The translations under genes and the position numbers were made by a program. This document shows, one piece after another, positions 17,474-28,513 of a stretch of 58,070 bases of DNA. The stretch comes from an uncultured Chloroflexus sp. (GTDB lineage Bacteria > Chloroflexota > Chloroflexia > Chloroflexales > Chloroflexaceae), in the NCBI RefSeq assembly GCF_937129525.1, contig NZ_CAKZNK010000068.1, forward strand, positions 1-58,070, read 5' to 3'. The notes under the pieces were generated by a model. It worked only from the letters and a program-made list of their open reading frames with translations. It did not search any database and was not told the DNA's origin. Every line of letters starts with the position of its first letter. The first letter of the stretch is position 1.

Positions 17474-18448
17474 ATGCGTGTGATGATCCTGACTGCCGGC
17501 CTGGGTACCCGCCTGCGCCCCCACACCTTTGTTCGCCCGAAACCGCTGGTTAGCGTGGCCGGCAAAACGGTGCTTGCGCACATTATTGATTACCTGGCCC
17601 CGCTACAGATTGACGAACTGATCTGCGTAGTCGGCTACCTCGGCAACCAGATCGAAGAGTTTATGCGGGCCAATTATTCGTACCCGATGCGCTTTCTCGA
17701 ACAGAAGGTGATGCGGGGGCAGGCCGATGCGATTGCGCTGGCTCGTGATCTGACCGGCCCCTTACTGGTGGTGTTTGGCGATGGCTTGCTCGAGTTTGAT
17801 ATTGAGCATCTGAACAAGCATCCTGAATACGGCATCATTTATTGTAAGGAGGTTGATGATCCGCGTCGATTTGGGGTAGTGGTAGTTGAGAATGGGCGGA
17901 TCGCGCGATTGGTTGAAAAACCGAGCGAGCCGATCTCAAATCTCGCTGTAGCCGGTTTCTACTACGTGCCTGAAGCCAGTCGGTTACTGTCAGCGATTGA
18001 TTACATCATGGAGCATAACATCCAGACGAAGGGTGAATTCTATCTGGCCGATGCGCTCCAGGTGATGATCGATCGCGGTGAAGAGCTGCGCGCCGAAACG
18101 GTGCGCGTCTGGCGCGATTGCGGCACTATTGAATCGTTGCTAGATACCAATCGCTATCTGCTCGAAAATGGTCATAATCGCGCGGCTGAGTATCCAAATG
18201 CAGTGATCATTCCACCCGTCAATATTGCGCCTACCGCAGTGATTGAGCAGGCAGTGGTTGGTCCCTACGTCTCAATCGCTGATGGCGCGGTGGTGCGACA
18301 GGCTATTGTGCGCGACTCGATCATCAATGCCGGCGCACAGATTCAGTCGGTCATTTTGAACCGGAGTTTAATCGGTGATCGCGCCTATGTGAGCGGAGTA
18401 AGCCAGGAATTGAACGTTGGCGATCTATCTGATATTCGTTTTGGGTGA
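17474..18448 (+). CDS. Sugar-1-phosphate nucleotidyltransferase (RmlA/GlmU-N-like)
   Basis: The protein transfers a nucleotidyl group from an NTP to a sugar 1-phosphate, making NDP-sugars for glycan synthesis. The 324-residue sequence starts with the signature LTAGLGTRLRPHTFVRPKP, which binds the NTP. It includes VVFGDGLLEFD (metal-binding Asp region), LVEKPSEP and the helix before a C-terminal left-handed beta-helix-like tail with hexapeptide character (TAVIEQAVVGPYVSI, GAVVRQAIVRDSII). The tail suggests a trimeric or regulatory arrangement, as in UTP- or dTTP-dependent glucose-1-phosphate enzymes. The exact sugar and nucleotide are unresolved. It follows the FmdB-like gene by 3 bp. Confidence 0.9.
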   Translation: MRVMILTAGLGTRLRPHTFVRPKPLVSVAGKTVLAHIIDYLAPLQIDELICVVGYLGNQIEEFMRANYSYPMRFLEQKVMRGQADAIALARDLTGPLLVVFGDGLLEFDIEHLNKHPEYGIIYCKEVDDPRRFGVVVVENGRIARLVEKPSEPISNLAVAGFYYVPEASRLLSAIDYIMEHNIQTKGEFYLADALQVMIDRGEELRAETVRVWRDCGTIESLLDTNRYLLENGHNRAAEYPNAVIIPPVNIAPTAVIEQAVVGPYVSIADGAVVRQAIVRDSIINAGAQIQSVILNRSLIGDRAYVSGVSQELNVGDLSDIRFG

Positions 18449-18454
18449 ACCACT

Positions 18455-19504
18455 ATGATTGCTTACAACTTCCATGCCGCAAGCAATGGCGCTCGCGGCG
18501 AGGCCAATGGGGGCCGCTGGGAGTTGGCAGGTCCCGCGAGCGGGCATCCGCCAGCCTGGTCTACGATGGAACGGTCGGCAACGCTGAGCGCCGAGCAAGA
18601 GATCGCGCGTCGGCTGCGTACATATGCTGATGCGTCTTCAGCTCGTTTGCTGACAGCAGTGTACGTGTCGCTTAAGACGTATCCCTGTGTGGTGCTTAGT
18701 GGTAGCGCGGGTGTTGGGAAGGCTGCCCTGGCCCAACATCTGGCAATGGCACTTGTCGGTAATGCCCCTGGTCAGTTTGTTCGCATTGGCCCGTCGCATT
18801 GGACGTTGCGGAGTGGTCAACGCGATTACTATCGCACCCTCCATACCCGTTTCGGTGATCAGCAGTTGAGCGAGGTGTTACACGAGGCTCAATCGGCTCA
18901 AGGCGCCGGGAAGCTCTACGTAGTGCTGTTTGACGGGCTGGCTCCCGATGAACTCTTCCACTATCTGCACGATCAGCTTCACTTGCTCCCGGTCAATCAG
19001 GATCGTCCGCTGACGCCACCCAATGTGCTCTTTATCGTTACGTTCCATCAGTCTGCCAATCTGTCAGAGCGTGATGTTCAGGTTCTGTCCGGCGCGCCTC
19101 AGATTAATGTCACTTCATATCGATACCGGTCGCCGCGATTCCCGCTGCCGCCAGTCGGCTTACAGCGAGCAATGATTCGTGACGCAGTGCATGATGTGGT
19201 AGTGGCGCGTGATCGACTGCGCGTCGTGTTCGGTTCGCCGCAACTACCCCAGCTCAGTCCATCGCCACAGATCGTTAGTTTCCTGCGCTGGTATGGTTTG
19301 ACACCTGCGGTCACACTTGACAGCGATATGTGGCTGTTTTTAGCCAATAGCTTCGACCGTTTCGGCAATGGGCTGTTTGTTGATGATCCGGCTCGCAACC
19401 TTCAACTTGCCTTTGACCTGCGGATTGTGCAACGAGTCATGACGCAACTGAATCCAACCCAAACCGCTTTGCGACCAGAACTATCCCGCGCGGTGGGGTG
19501 TTGA
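18455..19504 (+). CDS. AAA+ ATPase (McrB/MoxR-like), function unknown
   Basis: The 349-residue protein has a Walker A motif GSAGVGKAALA (about residues 83-93), a probable Walker B in YVVLFDGL, and a sensor-1-like strand NVLFIVTFHQSANL. These are placed as in AAA+ ATPases of the McrB/MoxR branch. The N-terminal 60 residues look disordered. No nuclease, DNA-binding or membrane domain is visible. It begins 6 bp after the nucleotidyltransferase stop, so it may belong to that operon, although no functional link is obvious. There is no McrC-like partner, so a restriction role is not supported. It is followed by a strong hairpin and a converging gene. Confidence 0.6.
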   Translation: MIAYNFHAASNGARGEANGGRWELAGPASGHPPAWSTMERSATLSAEQEIARRLRTYADASSARLLTAVYVSLKTYPCVVLSGSAGVGKAALAQHLAMALVGNAPGQFVRIGPSHWTLRSGQRDYYRTLHTRFGDQQLSEVLHEAQSAQGAGKLYVVLFDGLAPDELFHYLHDQLHLLPVNQDRPLTPPNVLFIVTFHQSANLSERDVQVLSGAPQINVTSYRYRSPRFPLPPVGLQRAMIRDAVHDVVVARDRLRVVFGSPQLPQLSPSPQIVSFLRWYGLTPAVTLDSDMWLFLANSFDRFGNGLFVDDPARNLQLAFDLRIVQRVMTQLNPTQTALRPELSRAVGC

Positions 19505-19596
19505 CCTTTCCGCAGAGCGGGTGGAATTGGTTGGATAATGCTGGTAATTTGCTGATAATCGGCTGTTGATCGTTCTCCTCTACGCTCTTCGACGCA

Positions 19597-19638
19597 CTTC
19601 AGCGCCTCGTTTGCCTGTTAGAGGGCGAGGCGCTGAAG
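19597..19638. terminator. Hairpin between converging genes
   Basis: A perfect 13-bp stem (19597-19609 with 19626-19638) encloses a 16-nt loop in the convergent space between the AAA+ ATPase and old yellow enzyme genes. It could serve both strands. No T-run follows on either side. Confidence 0.5.
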
Positions 19639-19768
19639 GTGTCTGGTCGGCGCTGCGCTGGTATTCGCTCGTTTGGCGTCGTTTGCAGCAGTTGTGAAGC
19701 GAACAGATCCGCTCACACTCTGATGATCCCATGACTCGAACGCGACTCAATGGGTAGCGCGCTCTGTC

Positions 19769-20887
<1,119 letters not shown>

Positions 20888-20929
20888 CTACCTTTGCTGG
20901 GAACCGGTAAGCGGATAGTCTAAAGCTGC

Positions 20930-22174
20930 TCAGGCCGATCGGCGCCAGAGAAAGATGATCGTGTTGGCCAGTACGGCAGCGGTATAACAGAGCGCCGCAA
21001 TGAGGAAGACAGGAGTGAACCCGTCTACGCGCTGGATTTCAGCGCTAATCGTTGGCCCGGTGATATAGCCGACTGACGCTGCGGCCCGGATCAATCCGAT
21101 AACGGTCGCGTGCTGATCTGGCGCTGTTTTGCTCAGGGCCTGCGCTTCAAATAGCGGTGATGCCATGTTCATCAACGCGCTGCGCACAATCGCAATTGCT
21201 GCGGCAAGCGGTAGCGAGGGGGCAAAGGCCAGGGCAATCAGACAGGGTATTGCCATCGCTTGCGTTAGCACGACCCCTTGCATACGGCCAATCAGGCGTG
21301 CTAGCCGCGGCCCGGCCAGCGTTGCCAGTCCAGTACTCAGGTTGATAATGGCGAAGATCAGCCCGATGGTCAGATCAGGCGCGTCAAACTGGCGGCGAAA
21401 AAAGAGTCCCAGGTAGGGAATGAAGAGCGCTGCGCCGAGTGAGAGCAGGAACGGCGCAATCGCATATGGCAATCCGCCGACTACTGCCTGCCAGAGATCG
21501 CGCAATTGAGCGCCTGGCGAGTGATCACGGGCAACGGGTGTTGTGAGCGACGGTCGCAGGCCGATCAGTGGCAAGCCGGCGAGTGTAACCATAAGCATGC
21601 TCAATCCGGCATTCCAGCGGTACGGCACCACGGGATCATCTGTTGCCAGTAGAAGCTGCCAGCCACTGCTGAGAGTACCGGCAAACAGATTGCCTAATCC
21701 GCTGATGATCAGGTTTATGGCCGCGCTGCGGGCAAACAGCCGGTCAGGGCCATGCGCGCCGCTGAGCTGCATCATCAATGACGGGCCGGCCAGATTAATC
21801 AACACGCTGGCCGGCCCGCTAACTGCAATCCCGCTCACAAGCAACCAGGCTTCAGCAGCGGTGAGGGCAGATGCTGATGGCGCGCCGACAAGCGTCAACA
21901 ATGCAGCGGCGTGTAGCAAACATCCGATGAGCAGAGCAGAGCGCGCTCCCAACCGACCCACAGCGTACCATGCGAGTGGCCCGCTGATCCCACCGGCCAG
22001 CACCGGTGCGCTGTTGAGAAGGCCGATGAGGGTAAGCTCACCGATCAGAGGGAGTGAGAGACGGTAGTTGTCGTAGCCAAGCCCGGCATAGGCAATAGTG
22101 GCAAACAGCCAGCCGATAGTTAGCCCGCCGGTAAGGAGACCGAACATCGTCAGATAGCGCTGCTCTGCTGTCAT
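20930..22174 (-). CDS. Major facilitator superfamily transporter
   Basis: This 414-residue protein has about twelve hydrophobic helices in two halves, the typical MFS fold. The loop between helices 2 and 3 (AVGRLGARSALLIG) resembles the conserved MFS GxLaDrxGrr segment, and RLARLIGRMQG occupies the equivalent place in the second half. Substrate is not predictable. It lies 40 bp downstream of the GH1 beta-glucosidase gene on the same strand, which suggests uptake or efflux connected with beta-glucosides. That is context only, since no sugar-porter signature is clear. Confidence 0.85.
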   Translation of the reverse strand: MTAEQRYLTMFGLLTGGLTIGWLFATIAYAGLGYDNYRLSLPLIGELTLIGLLNSAPVLAGGISGPLAWYAVGRLGARSALLIGCLLHAAALLTLVGAPSASALTAAEAWLLVSGIAVSGPASVLINLAGPSLMMQLSGAHGPDRLFARSAAINLIISGLGNLFAGTLSSGWQLLLATDDPVVPYRWNAGLSMLMVTLAGLPLIGLRPSLTTPVARDHSPGAQLRDLWQAVVGGLPYAIAPFLLSLGAALFIPYLGLFFRRQFDAPDLTIGLIFAIINLSTGLATLAGPRLARLIGRMQGVVLTQAMAIPCLIALAFAPSLPLAAAIAIVRSALMNMASPLFEAQALSKTAPDQHATVIGLIRAAASVGYITGPTISAEIQRVDGFTPVFLIAALCYTAAVLANTIIFLWRRSA

Positions 22175-22214
22175 ACGATGCTCGAAGCGAAGGACGGCAA
22201 AGCTTTAGGTTGGC

Positions 22215-23630
<1,416 letters not shown>

Positions 23631-23730
23631 CTACGATGCTAAGGGCCAAATCCTGGCATTGCTGTTTCGTCACAATCGGGCAGAACCAGCACCGGAGCGG
23701 CAATCCATTCGTGTCATGTTCTGACGCAAG

Positions 23731-25572
23731 TTACCAGCGCTCATTGCGCGGCCATAGCGCCCACAGGATTGCCGCGGCTGCGGCCCACCATGCCCGCTGT
23801 GCTTCTCGTTCGAGGCCGCGAGTGCGCAGTTGCACGCCACCGAGGAAGAGACCGGTCGCCAGCATCCCGCCCATCAGTCGGTCGGTTGCTCGCTCGACCC
23901 GTTTCATACTGCGTTCAAGCCGACTCAGGTCCGAGCGAGTTTGTAACTCGCCGCGGTTGGCAGCCCGGTAATAGGCATCCATCTGGCGAGGCAGGCCGAT
24001 CAGAATCCGGCCCAATTCGCTCAATTCCTGTTGTAACTTCTCGATCCAGTTGCCGTTGCGCTGTTCCTGGGCCAGCATCGCGCGCGCAAACGGACGCAAC
24101 TCCTGGAACAGATTAATATCGGGATAGATCTCGGTTGCCAGTCCTGCGACCATACTCAGCGCTCGCCCCAGATAGAGCAGGTCTTGAGGAATCTGGAATG
24201 GCAGATCGTAGATCAGATCTTTTGTCTCGGCCATGATTGCTTCGACATCGAGATTGGTTAGCTCGCGTACTGTGCGATTGAACGAGTAACGCAACATTGT
24301 CTCGATGGCCGCCTTAATCTGACGCCGGTCGGCGCCAGGCAGGATGACGTTAAGCTGTTCGAGACAGTTGAGAAGCCGGTCAGCGTCGTTGGTGGCCAGC
24401 CCCAGCACCCCTTGCCGCATAATCTCCATTGTCTGTGGTGGCAAGCGCCCAATCATGCCGAAATCGACAAAGATAAGGGTAAAGGGAGTGCCGGTTTGCA
24501 CTTCTTCAGGGGCATGATCGATCGGTAGCTGCGCTTCAAGTGTGTCAACGGCAATGTGCCCATTTGCGCTCATCGGGATCGGTGGCGTAGGGGGTGACGA
24601 TGGCGCCAGACCGGTTTCGACCCTGACAAACAGATTGCCGGGATGGGGATCGGCGTGAAAGAAGCCATCAATAAAGAACTGTTTGAGGTAACAGTTATTG
24701 AGGCGAGCGGCCAGTTCGAGACGGCTGACCCCCAGTTGATCGAGCGTATGCAGATCGGTGATCTTAATCCCGCTGATACGTTCCATCACCAGCACGCGGC
24801 GGGTTGTCAACTCGAAGATCGGTTCAGGAATGTAGATACCGGGATGGTTGGCGAAGTTCTGGCGGAAAATAGCCGCCGAACGCGCCTCCTGGATGTAATC
24901 CAGCTCTTGAACCAGCACCCGGGCAAACTCGGCCAGCAATGCTTCAAGGTCAGCGCGTCGCCGAATCGGCGGATAGTTCTTGATCAGGCGCACGACCCAC
25001 GTCACCGCGCTCAGATCGACTTCGATAATCTTGTCAATCCATGGCCGTTGCACCTTCACAGCGACTTCGCGGCCATCGTGAAGCACCGCGTAATGCACCT
25101 GTCCAAGCGAGGCGGCGGCAACGCACTCCGAATCAAAGCTGCGGAAGATTTCGCTGGGTGGCGCGCCGAGTTCCTCCAGAATGACTTCAAGCACGTGACT
25201 GGCGGGCGCCGGTGGCACCTCGTCTTGCAGTCCGGTCAGTTCACGTCGCACTACGTCGGGGATGATGTCGGCCCGTGACGAAAGGAACTGTCCGAGTTTG
25301 ATCTGCATCCCACCCAGCTCTACCGCCATCATGCGAAAGCGGCGGGCAATTGACACCCAGCGCCGCAGCATGGTGCGCTGCACATACCAGCGAAAGATGG
25401 CAAAGCGGGCGAGAAAGATGTCCCAGATGTAGATATGGATGACAACGCCGAGAAAAAACGACGAAACCCGTAAAAATCGCTCGCGCGGTCGAAAACGGGG
25501 TGGTACGGTTGGACGAGGGACTGCGCCAGAGTTGGCGGTTTCGGTTGTCTGAAGAGAGATTGGTTCACGCAT
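23731..25572 (-). CDS. UbiB/ABC1 (AarF) family atypical kinase
   Basis: This 613-residue membrane-associated kinase-like protein carries the family marker KLGQFLSSRADI (KxGQ), an Ala-rich loop AAASLGQV in place of the Gly-rich loop, and the ATP-binding Lys in VAVKVQRP. HADPHPGN is the catalytic loop and VDFGMIGRL the metal-binding DFG. Two hydrophobic segments lie at the extreme C-terminus and one near the N-terminus. UbiB/Coq8 proteins support isoprenoid-quinone synthesis through ATPase activity. In phototrophs relatives are also linked to plastoquinone, menaquinone or tocopherol metabolism. It has its own promoter at 25599-25607 and a ribosome site AGGAA before the ATG. Confidence 0.93.
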   Translation of the reverse strand: MREPISLQTTETANSGAVPRPTVPPRFRPRERFLRVSSFFLGVVIHIYIWDIFLARFAIFRWYVQRTMLRRWVSIARRFRMMAVELGGMQIKLGQFLSSRADIIPDVVRRELTGLQDEVPPAPASHVLEVILEELGAPPSEIFRSFDSECVAAASLGQVHYAVLHDGREVAVKVQRPWIDKIIEVDLSAVTWVVRLIKNYPPIRRRADLEALLAEFARVLVQELDYIQEARSAAIFRQNFANHPGIYIPEPIFELTTRRVLVMERISGIKITDLHTLDQLGVSRLELAARLNNCYLKQFFIDGFFHADPHPGNLFVRVETGLAPSSPPTPPIPMSANGHIAVDTLEAQLPIDHAPEEVQTGTPFTLIFVDFGMIGRLPPQTMEIMRQGVLGLATNDADRLLNCLEQLNVILPGADRRQIKAAIETMLRYSFNRTVRELTNLDVEAIMAETKDLIYDLPFQIPQDLLYLGRALSMVAGLATEIYPDINLFQELRPFARAMLAQEQRNGNWIEKLQQELSELGRILIGLPRQMDAYYRAANRGELQTRSDLSRLERSMKRVERATDRLMGGMLATGLFLGGVQLRTRGLEREAQRAWWAAAAAILWALWPRNERW

Positions 25573-25598
25573 AAGTTCCTGCCAGTATTGCTATTTCG

Positions 25599-25607
25599 AT
25601 TATACCA
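25599..25607 (-). promoter_or_regulatory. Extended -10 promoter for the UbiB-like gene
   Basis: On the minus strand the sequence reads TGGTATAAT, with TATAAT at 25604-25599. This places the start of transcription near 25592, about 20 nt before the ATG at 25572. No clear -35 is present. Confidence 0.55.
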
Positions 25608-25718
25608 GAGGCGAAACTCAATCTCACGACCGATCCGCACTGAATTGCTCTCCGACTACCATACAATGGGTGCGAAACGCGCGTGGAAGTGGGTTTAGCT
25701 AACTATGATACCGGCATT

Positions 25719-26045
25719 ATGACCATTGACAGTTTGCGTCTGCTGACCGATAGTGCCGCAATTCTGTGGCAACGGCTCAGCCAGTTTGGCTCACCCGACC
25801 TGCTTGGCCGGCGGGTCGCATTTGAAGAGTGGCTGGCTGCCACTCAACCTCGTCTCTCATCTGCCGACGAACAGGCAATCCGACGCGATTATCGTCGCCT
25901 CTCTATCTTGCTCGCCGAACTTGAACGCCTCACCTGCTCGCGCGAACAGGCACTGGCATTAATCATGCATGCCATTGACCGATCCGCTGCTGGAAAGAGC
26001 GAACCGGTAATATCTCAGCCACAACCTCGCTCTGAAACATTGTAA
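25719..26045 (+). CDS. Small helical protein of unknown function
   Basis: I do not recognise this 108-residue protein. It is predicted mostly alpha-helical, with alternating charged and hydrophobic stretches (LLGRRVAFEEWLAATQ, DEQAIRRDYRRLSILLAELERL), and has no signal peptide or transmembrane helix. The frame is open from a GTG at 25683, but the ATG at 25719 gives a conventional start (MTIDSLRLLTD). No good ribosome site is visible for either. It diverges from the UbiB-like gene across about 146 bp and is followed by a bidirectional hairpin. Coding is likely because codon use resembles the neighbours. Confidence 0.6.
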   Translation: MTIDSLRLLTDSAAILWQRLSQFGSPDLLGRRVAFEEWLAATQPRLSSADEQAIRRDYRRLSILLAELERLTCSREQALALIMHAIDRSAAGKSEPVISQPQPRSETL

Positions 26046-26069
26046 ATGCGGTGTAACGGGGCTTGTCCA

Positions 26070-26106
26070 GACGAGCGGGGAAGCGAGCATTCGCTCCCCG
26101 CTCGTC
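26070..26106. terminator. Bidirectional hairpin terminator
   Basis: Arms at 26070-26086 and 26091-26106 pair as an 11-bp plus 5-bp stem with a single bulged A and a 4-nt GCAT loop. It sits between a plus-strand gene ending at 26045 and a minus-strand gene ending at 26119. A short T-rich stretch (TCTTGTTG) follows on the plus strand. Confidence 0.65.
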
Positions 26107-26118
26107 TCTTGTTGCCGA

Positions 26119-26886
26119 TCACGGCACAGCCGGCAGGGTTGCCCGGATCGGGCCGAAGGTAGGGGTTGGCGTCGGTGGCGGCGAGGTTTCGCACATGTAC
26201 GTTGCCACATCTGTTGCAGTTTCGCGCTCGCGCACAATAATCTCATGCATACCAGGACGCTCATCGCCAATGCGCAAGACAATCCGAAACGCGCCGCTGC
26301 GGTCACTTGCGCCACCGCCAACCGGACGGTCATCGAAGAGAGCGAGCAGAGCGGTCTGTGGTCGAGTCGTGCCGGTCAGCTCCAGCGTATCACCGGGAGC
26401 GCAGCGCTGTACTGTTGAGATAGTTGGCGATGGCATCAAGAATGCTGTTGGCAGTGCTGTTGGCGAAGGTGTGCTGGTTGGAGTCAACGTTCTCTGGATA
26501 GTGGCAACAACAGTTGGTGAGTTGGTCGGGATCGGGTTTGAAGTTGGCGTTGATGTCGGCGTATTAGTGGCGGCAGTGCTGGTTGTGGTAGGCGTTGATG
26601 AAGCGGTTGGCGATGGTTGTCCGCCTGCCTGTGCAGTCTGAGTAAGCGCCGGCGCTGCCGCCGCCGTGCGAGTCGCGATAACGGCAGTTTTGGTAATATT
26701 ACACACACTGTCAGGATATGGGCCACAGTTGACCGGGATTTCGATACAGCCTGGATAGGCAGGTCGCTCATCGCAACTCGGTTGCGCCCACGAGAAATCG
26801 GGGGATGGCGTTATTGCCAGCCAGCCTGCGACGATCAAGCCGATAACAATAATGCTCAACGGCCAGAAGCGATGTGATGCTGCCAT
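26119..26886 (-). CDS. Membrane-anchored Thr/Pro-rich protein with a C-terminal Ig-like domain
   Basis: The 255-residue protein has an N-terminal transmembrane or uncleaved signal segment (PLSIIVIGLIVAGWLAI). A small Cys-containing region follows (SCDERPAYPGC, NCGPYPDSVC; four Cys, probably disulfide-bonded outside). Then comes a long low-complexity Thr/Pro/Ser linker (about residues 80-155), typical of an extracellular stalk. The last 90 residues include CAPGDTLELTG and SDRSGAFRIVLRIGDERPG, resembling a beta-sandwich. The gene follows a DsbA-like lipoprotein by 18 bp. Because that partner is a thiol oxidase/isomerase type, its cysteines could be a client. I do not recognise a named family. 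Confidence 0.7.
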   Translation of the reverse strand: MAASHRFWPLSIIVIGLIVAGWLAITPSPDFSWAQPSCDERPAYPGCIEIPVNCGPYPDSVCNITKTAVIATRTAAAAPALTQTAQAGGQPSPTASSTPTTTSTAATNTPTSTPTSNPIPTNSPTVVATIQRTLTPTSTPSPTALPTAFLMPSPTISTVQRCAPGDTLELTGTTRPQTALLALFDDRPVGGGASDRSGAFRIVLRIGDERPGMHEIIVRERETATDVATYMCETSPPPTPTPTFGPIRATLPAVP

Positions 26887-26904
26887 GGAACACTTTTTGG
26901 CGCT

Positions 26905-27609
26905 CTAGCGTTGCGCCGCGCGCTCGATCTGCTGTGTATATACCTCAAGGCGCTGCGCGCCAATAATTGTTTCATTGCCGATGCGTAATACCGGTCGGGC
27001 ATAGATCCCTTCCGCCATCGCTGCGGCGTAATCGGCCTCAACCTGAGCTTGATATGTATGCGAGTCAAGACAGGTAGTAAAGTCATCGACCGGGATCCCT
27101 AAACCAGCCGCAAGATCGATGACCGTCTCGCGGGTGTTAAAATATAGCTGATTATAACGCGCATAAAGCTCTCGACGCAACTCCCAGAATTTGCCGTGAT
27201 CGGCTGCGCATTCGCTGGCTTCAGATAGTATCTGCGAGCGTTCGCCCAGTTGTAACAGGTGACGGTAGACCAGTCGGGCCTGGCCGGTGGCAACGAATTC
27301 CTCGATCAGACGCGGTTCAATATCAAGCGTGTAAATCGCGCACGAAGTGCAGAGAAAATCTGAGTAGACGGTGATCGTTACCGGAGCATCAGCCTTGCCA
27401 AGGTAATGATACCCTTCGGATGTGCGCCCGCGCGGTACTTCAGGAAAGTAGTCAGTAGTTGTTGGAGCACTCTGCGCTGTGGTTGGCGTGGACGTTGGCG
27501 TCTGGCTGGATGGTTGAGTAGGGGTAGCTGGTGGTGTTGAAGCTACCGGCGCAGCGCAGGCGGCAAGGAATATGATTGAAAGCCAGATCAGGTGTCGTGT
27601 CATCTTCAT
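26905..27609 (-). CDS. DsbA/thioredoxin-4-like lipoprotein
   Basis: The 234-residue protein begins with a lipoprotein signal peptide ending LAAC (lipobox) and a Thr/Pro-rich tether (about residues 22-52). A thioredoxin-fold domain of the DsbA/BDB type follows. The redox motif is CTSC in VYSDFLCTSCAIYT, and the cis-Pro region lies near ARPVLRIGNETIIG. The expected role is disulfide formation or isomerisation in exported proteins at the outer face of the cytoplasmic membrane. The downstream gene, 18 bp away, encodes an anchored Cys-containing protein, suggesting a dedicated enzyme-client pair. Confidence 0.9.
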   Translation of the reverse strand: MKMTRHLIWLSIIFLAACAAPVASTPPATPTQPSSQTPTSTPTTAQSAPTTTDYFPEVPRGRTSEGYHYLGKADAPVTITVYSDFLCTSCAIYTLDIEPRLIEEFVATGQARLVYRHLLQLGERSQILSEASECAADHGKFWELRRELYARYNQLYFNTRETVIDLAAGLGIPVDDFTTCLDSHTYQAQVEADYAAAMAEGIYARPVLRIGNETIIGAQRLEVYTQQIERAAQR

Positions 27610-27858
27610 ATCTATTGTGTCATTGGATGATTGAGTTACTCGCTCTGTTTTTGGATAAAAACTGGCGCCGAAAGCTGTTATCTGCCTCGGACAGGGCGCG
27701 ACGTTGCCATGCCCTCTGTCACTCTACCACACGTCACTACGGCGCGGCAAGCGTATGTCTGCGCAACTGTTGGTGATCGTCTGCTTGAGCAATGCCTGAC
27801 TGCAAGATCGCGTATCATACGTTTCAGGTTACAGGTTTGCTGCGCTGGAGGAACCGTC

Positions 27859-28476
27859 GTGATTTTTGATCGTCTGCTCGCATATACTATCGCCGTTGCC
27901 ATCCTTACGATCATCCCCGGCGCTGATACGATGCTCGTGCTGCGCAATGCCCTGGCGCGTGGTCGTCTTGCCGGCGTGGCAACCGCCTTCGGGATCGGTA
28001 GCGGTTTGTTTGTACAGGCAACATTTTCTGGCCTGGGCCTGGCTGCCGTTGTTGTTAAGTCGGCAGAACTCTATCATGCGATCAAGTTAGCTGGCGCGTT
28101 TTACCTGGCCGGATTGGGAATGTGGACGATCGTGACAACGTGGCAGCAGCGGCGCACAATCGAATGGCATGCGCCTGCCGGTCAAGAGCGCCACGCCTTC
28201 GTTGAGGGCCTTTTGAGCAACATCCTCAATCCAAAAGTTGCCGTATTCTATCTGGCGTTTCTGCCGCAGTTCATCGATCCGCGCGATCCGGTCTTGCTGA
28301 CGGCACTGGCGCTGACGACCATCCATTTCGCTCTGAGTGTGATCTGGTTTTCCTTCTTAACCATAGTGGTGGCGTCAGTGAGCAACTGGTTGCGTCGGCA
28401 ATCGGTGCGGCGTTGGTTGAATTATGCGACTGGCGCGGTGCTGGCAGCCCTGGGGGTACGCATGGCAGTGTCATAG
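27859..28476 (+). CDS. LysE-family exporter (RhtB-type)
   Basis: LysE/RhtB proteins export amino acids or their derivatives by proton-coupled transport. The 205-residue product has about six hydrophobic helices and the family signature IPGADTMLVLRNALARGRLAG near the N-terminus, preceded by LLAYTIAVAILTI. The frame is open from 27631. The GTG at 27859 is chosen because GGAGGAA (27847-27853) lies 5 bp upstream and the resulting length fits the family. It converges on the SpoU-type methyltransferase with a 37-bp gap. The exact substrate is unknown. Confidence 0.9.
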   Translation: MIFDRLLAYTIAVAILTIIPGADTMLVLRNALARGRLAGVATAFGIGSGLFVQATFSGLGLAAVVVKSAELYHAIKLAGAFYLAGLGMWTIVTTWQQRRTIEWHAPAGQERHAFVEGLLSNILNPKVAVFYLAFLPQFIDPRDPVLLTALALTTIHFALSVIWFSFLTIVVASVSNWLRRQSVRRWLNYATGAVLAALGVRMAVS

Positions 28477-28513
28477 CCCTGGGCTGATGAAAGACAACGC
28501 CGATTATCAGAGC

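Noticed and set aside
18455-19504. McrBC-type restriction system
   Set aside because: The ATPase resembles the McrB branch but there is no McrC nuclease, DNA-recognition domain or methylase nearby.
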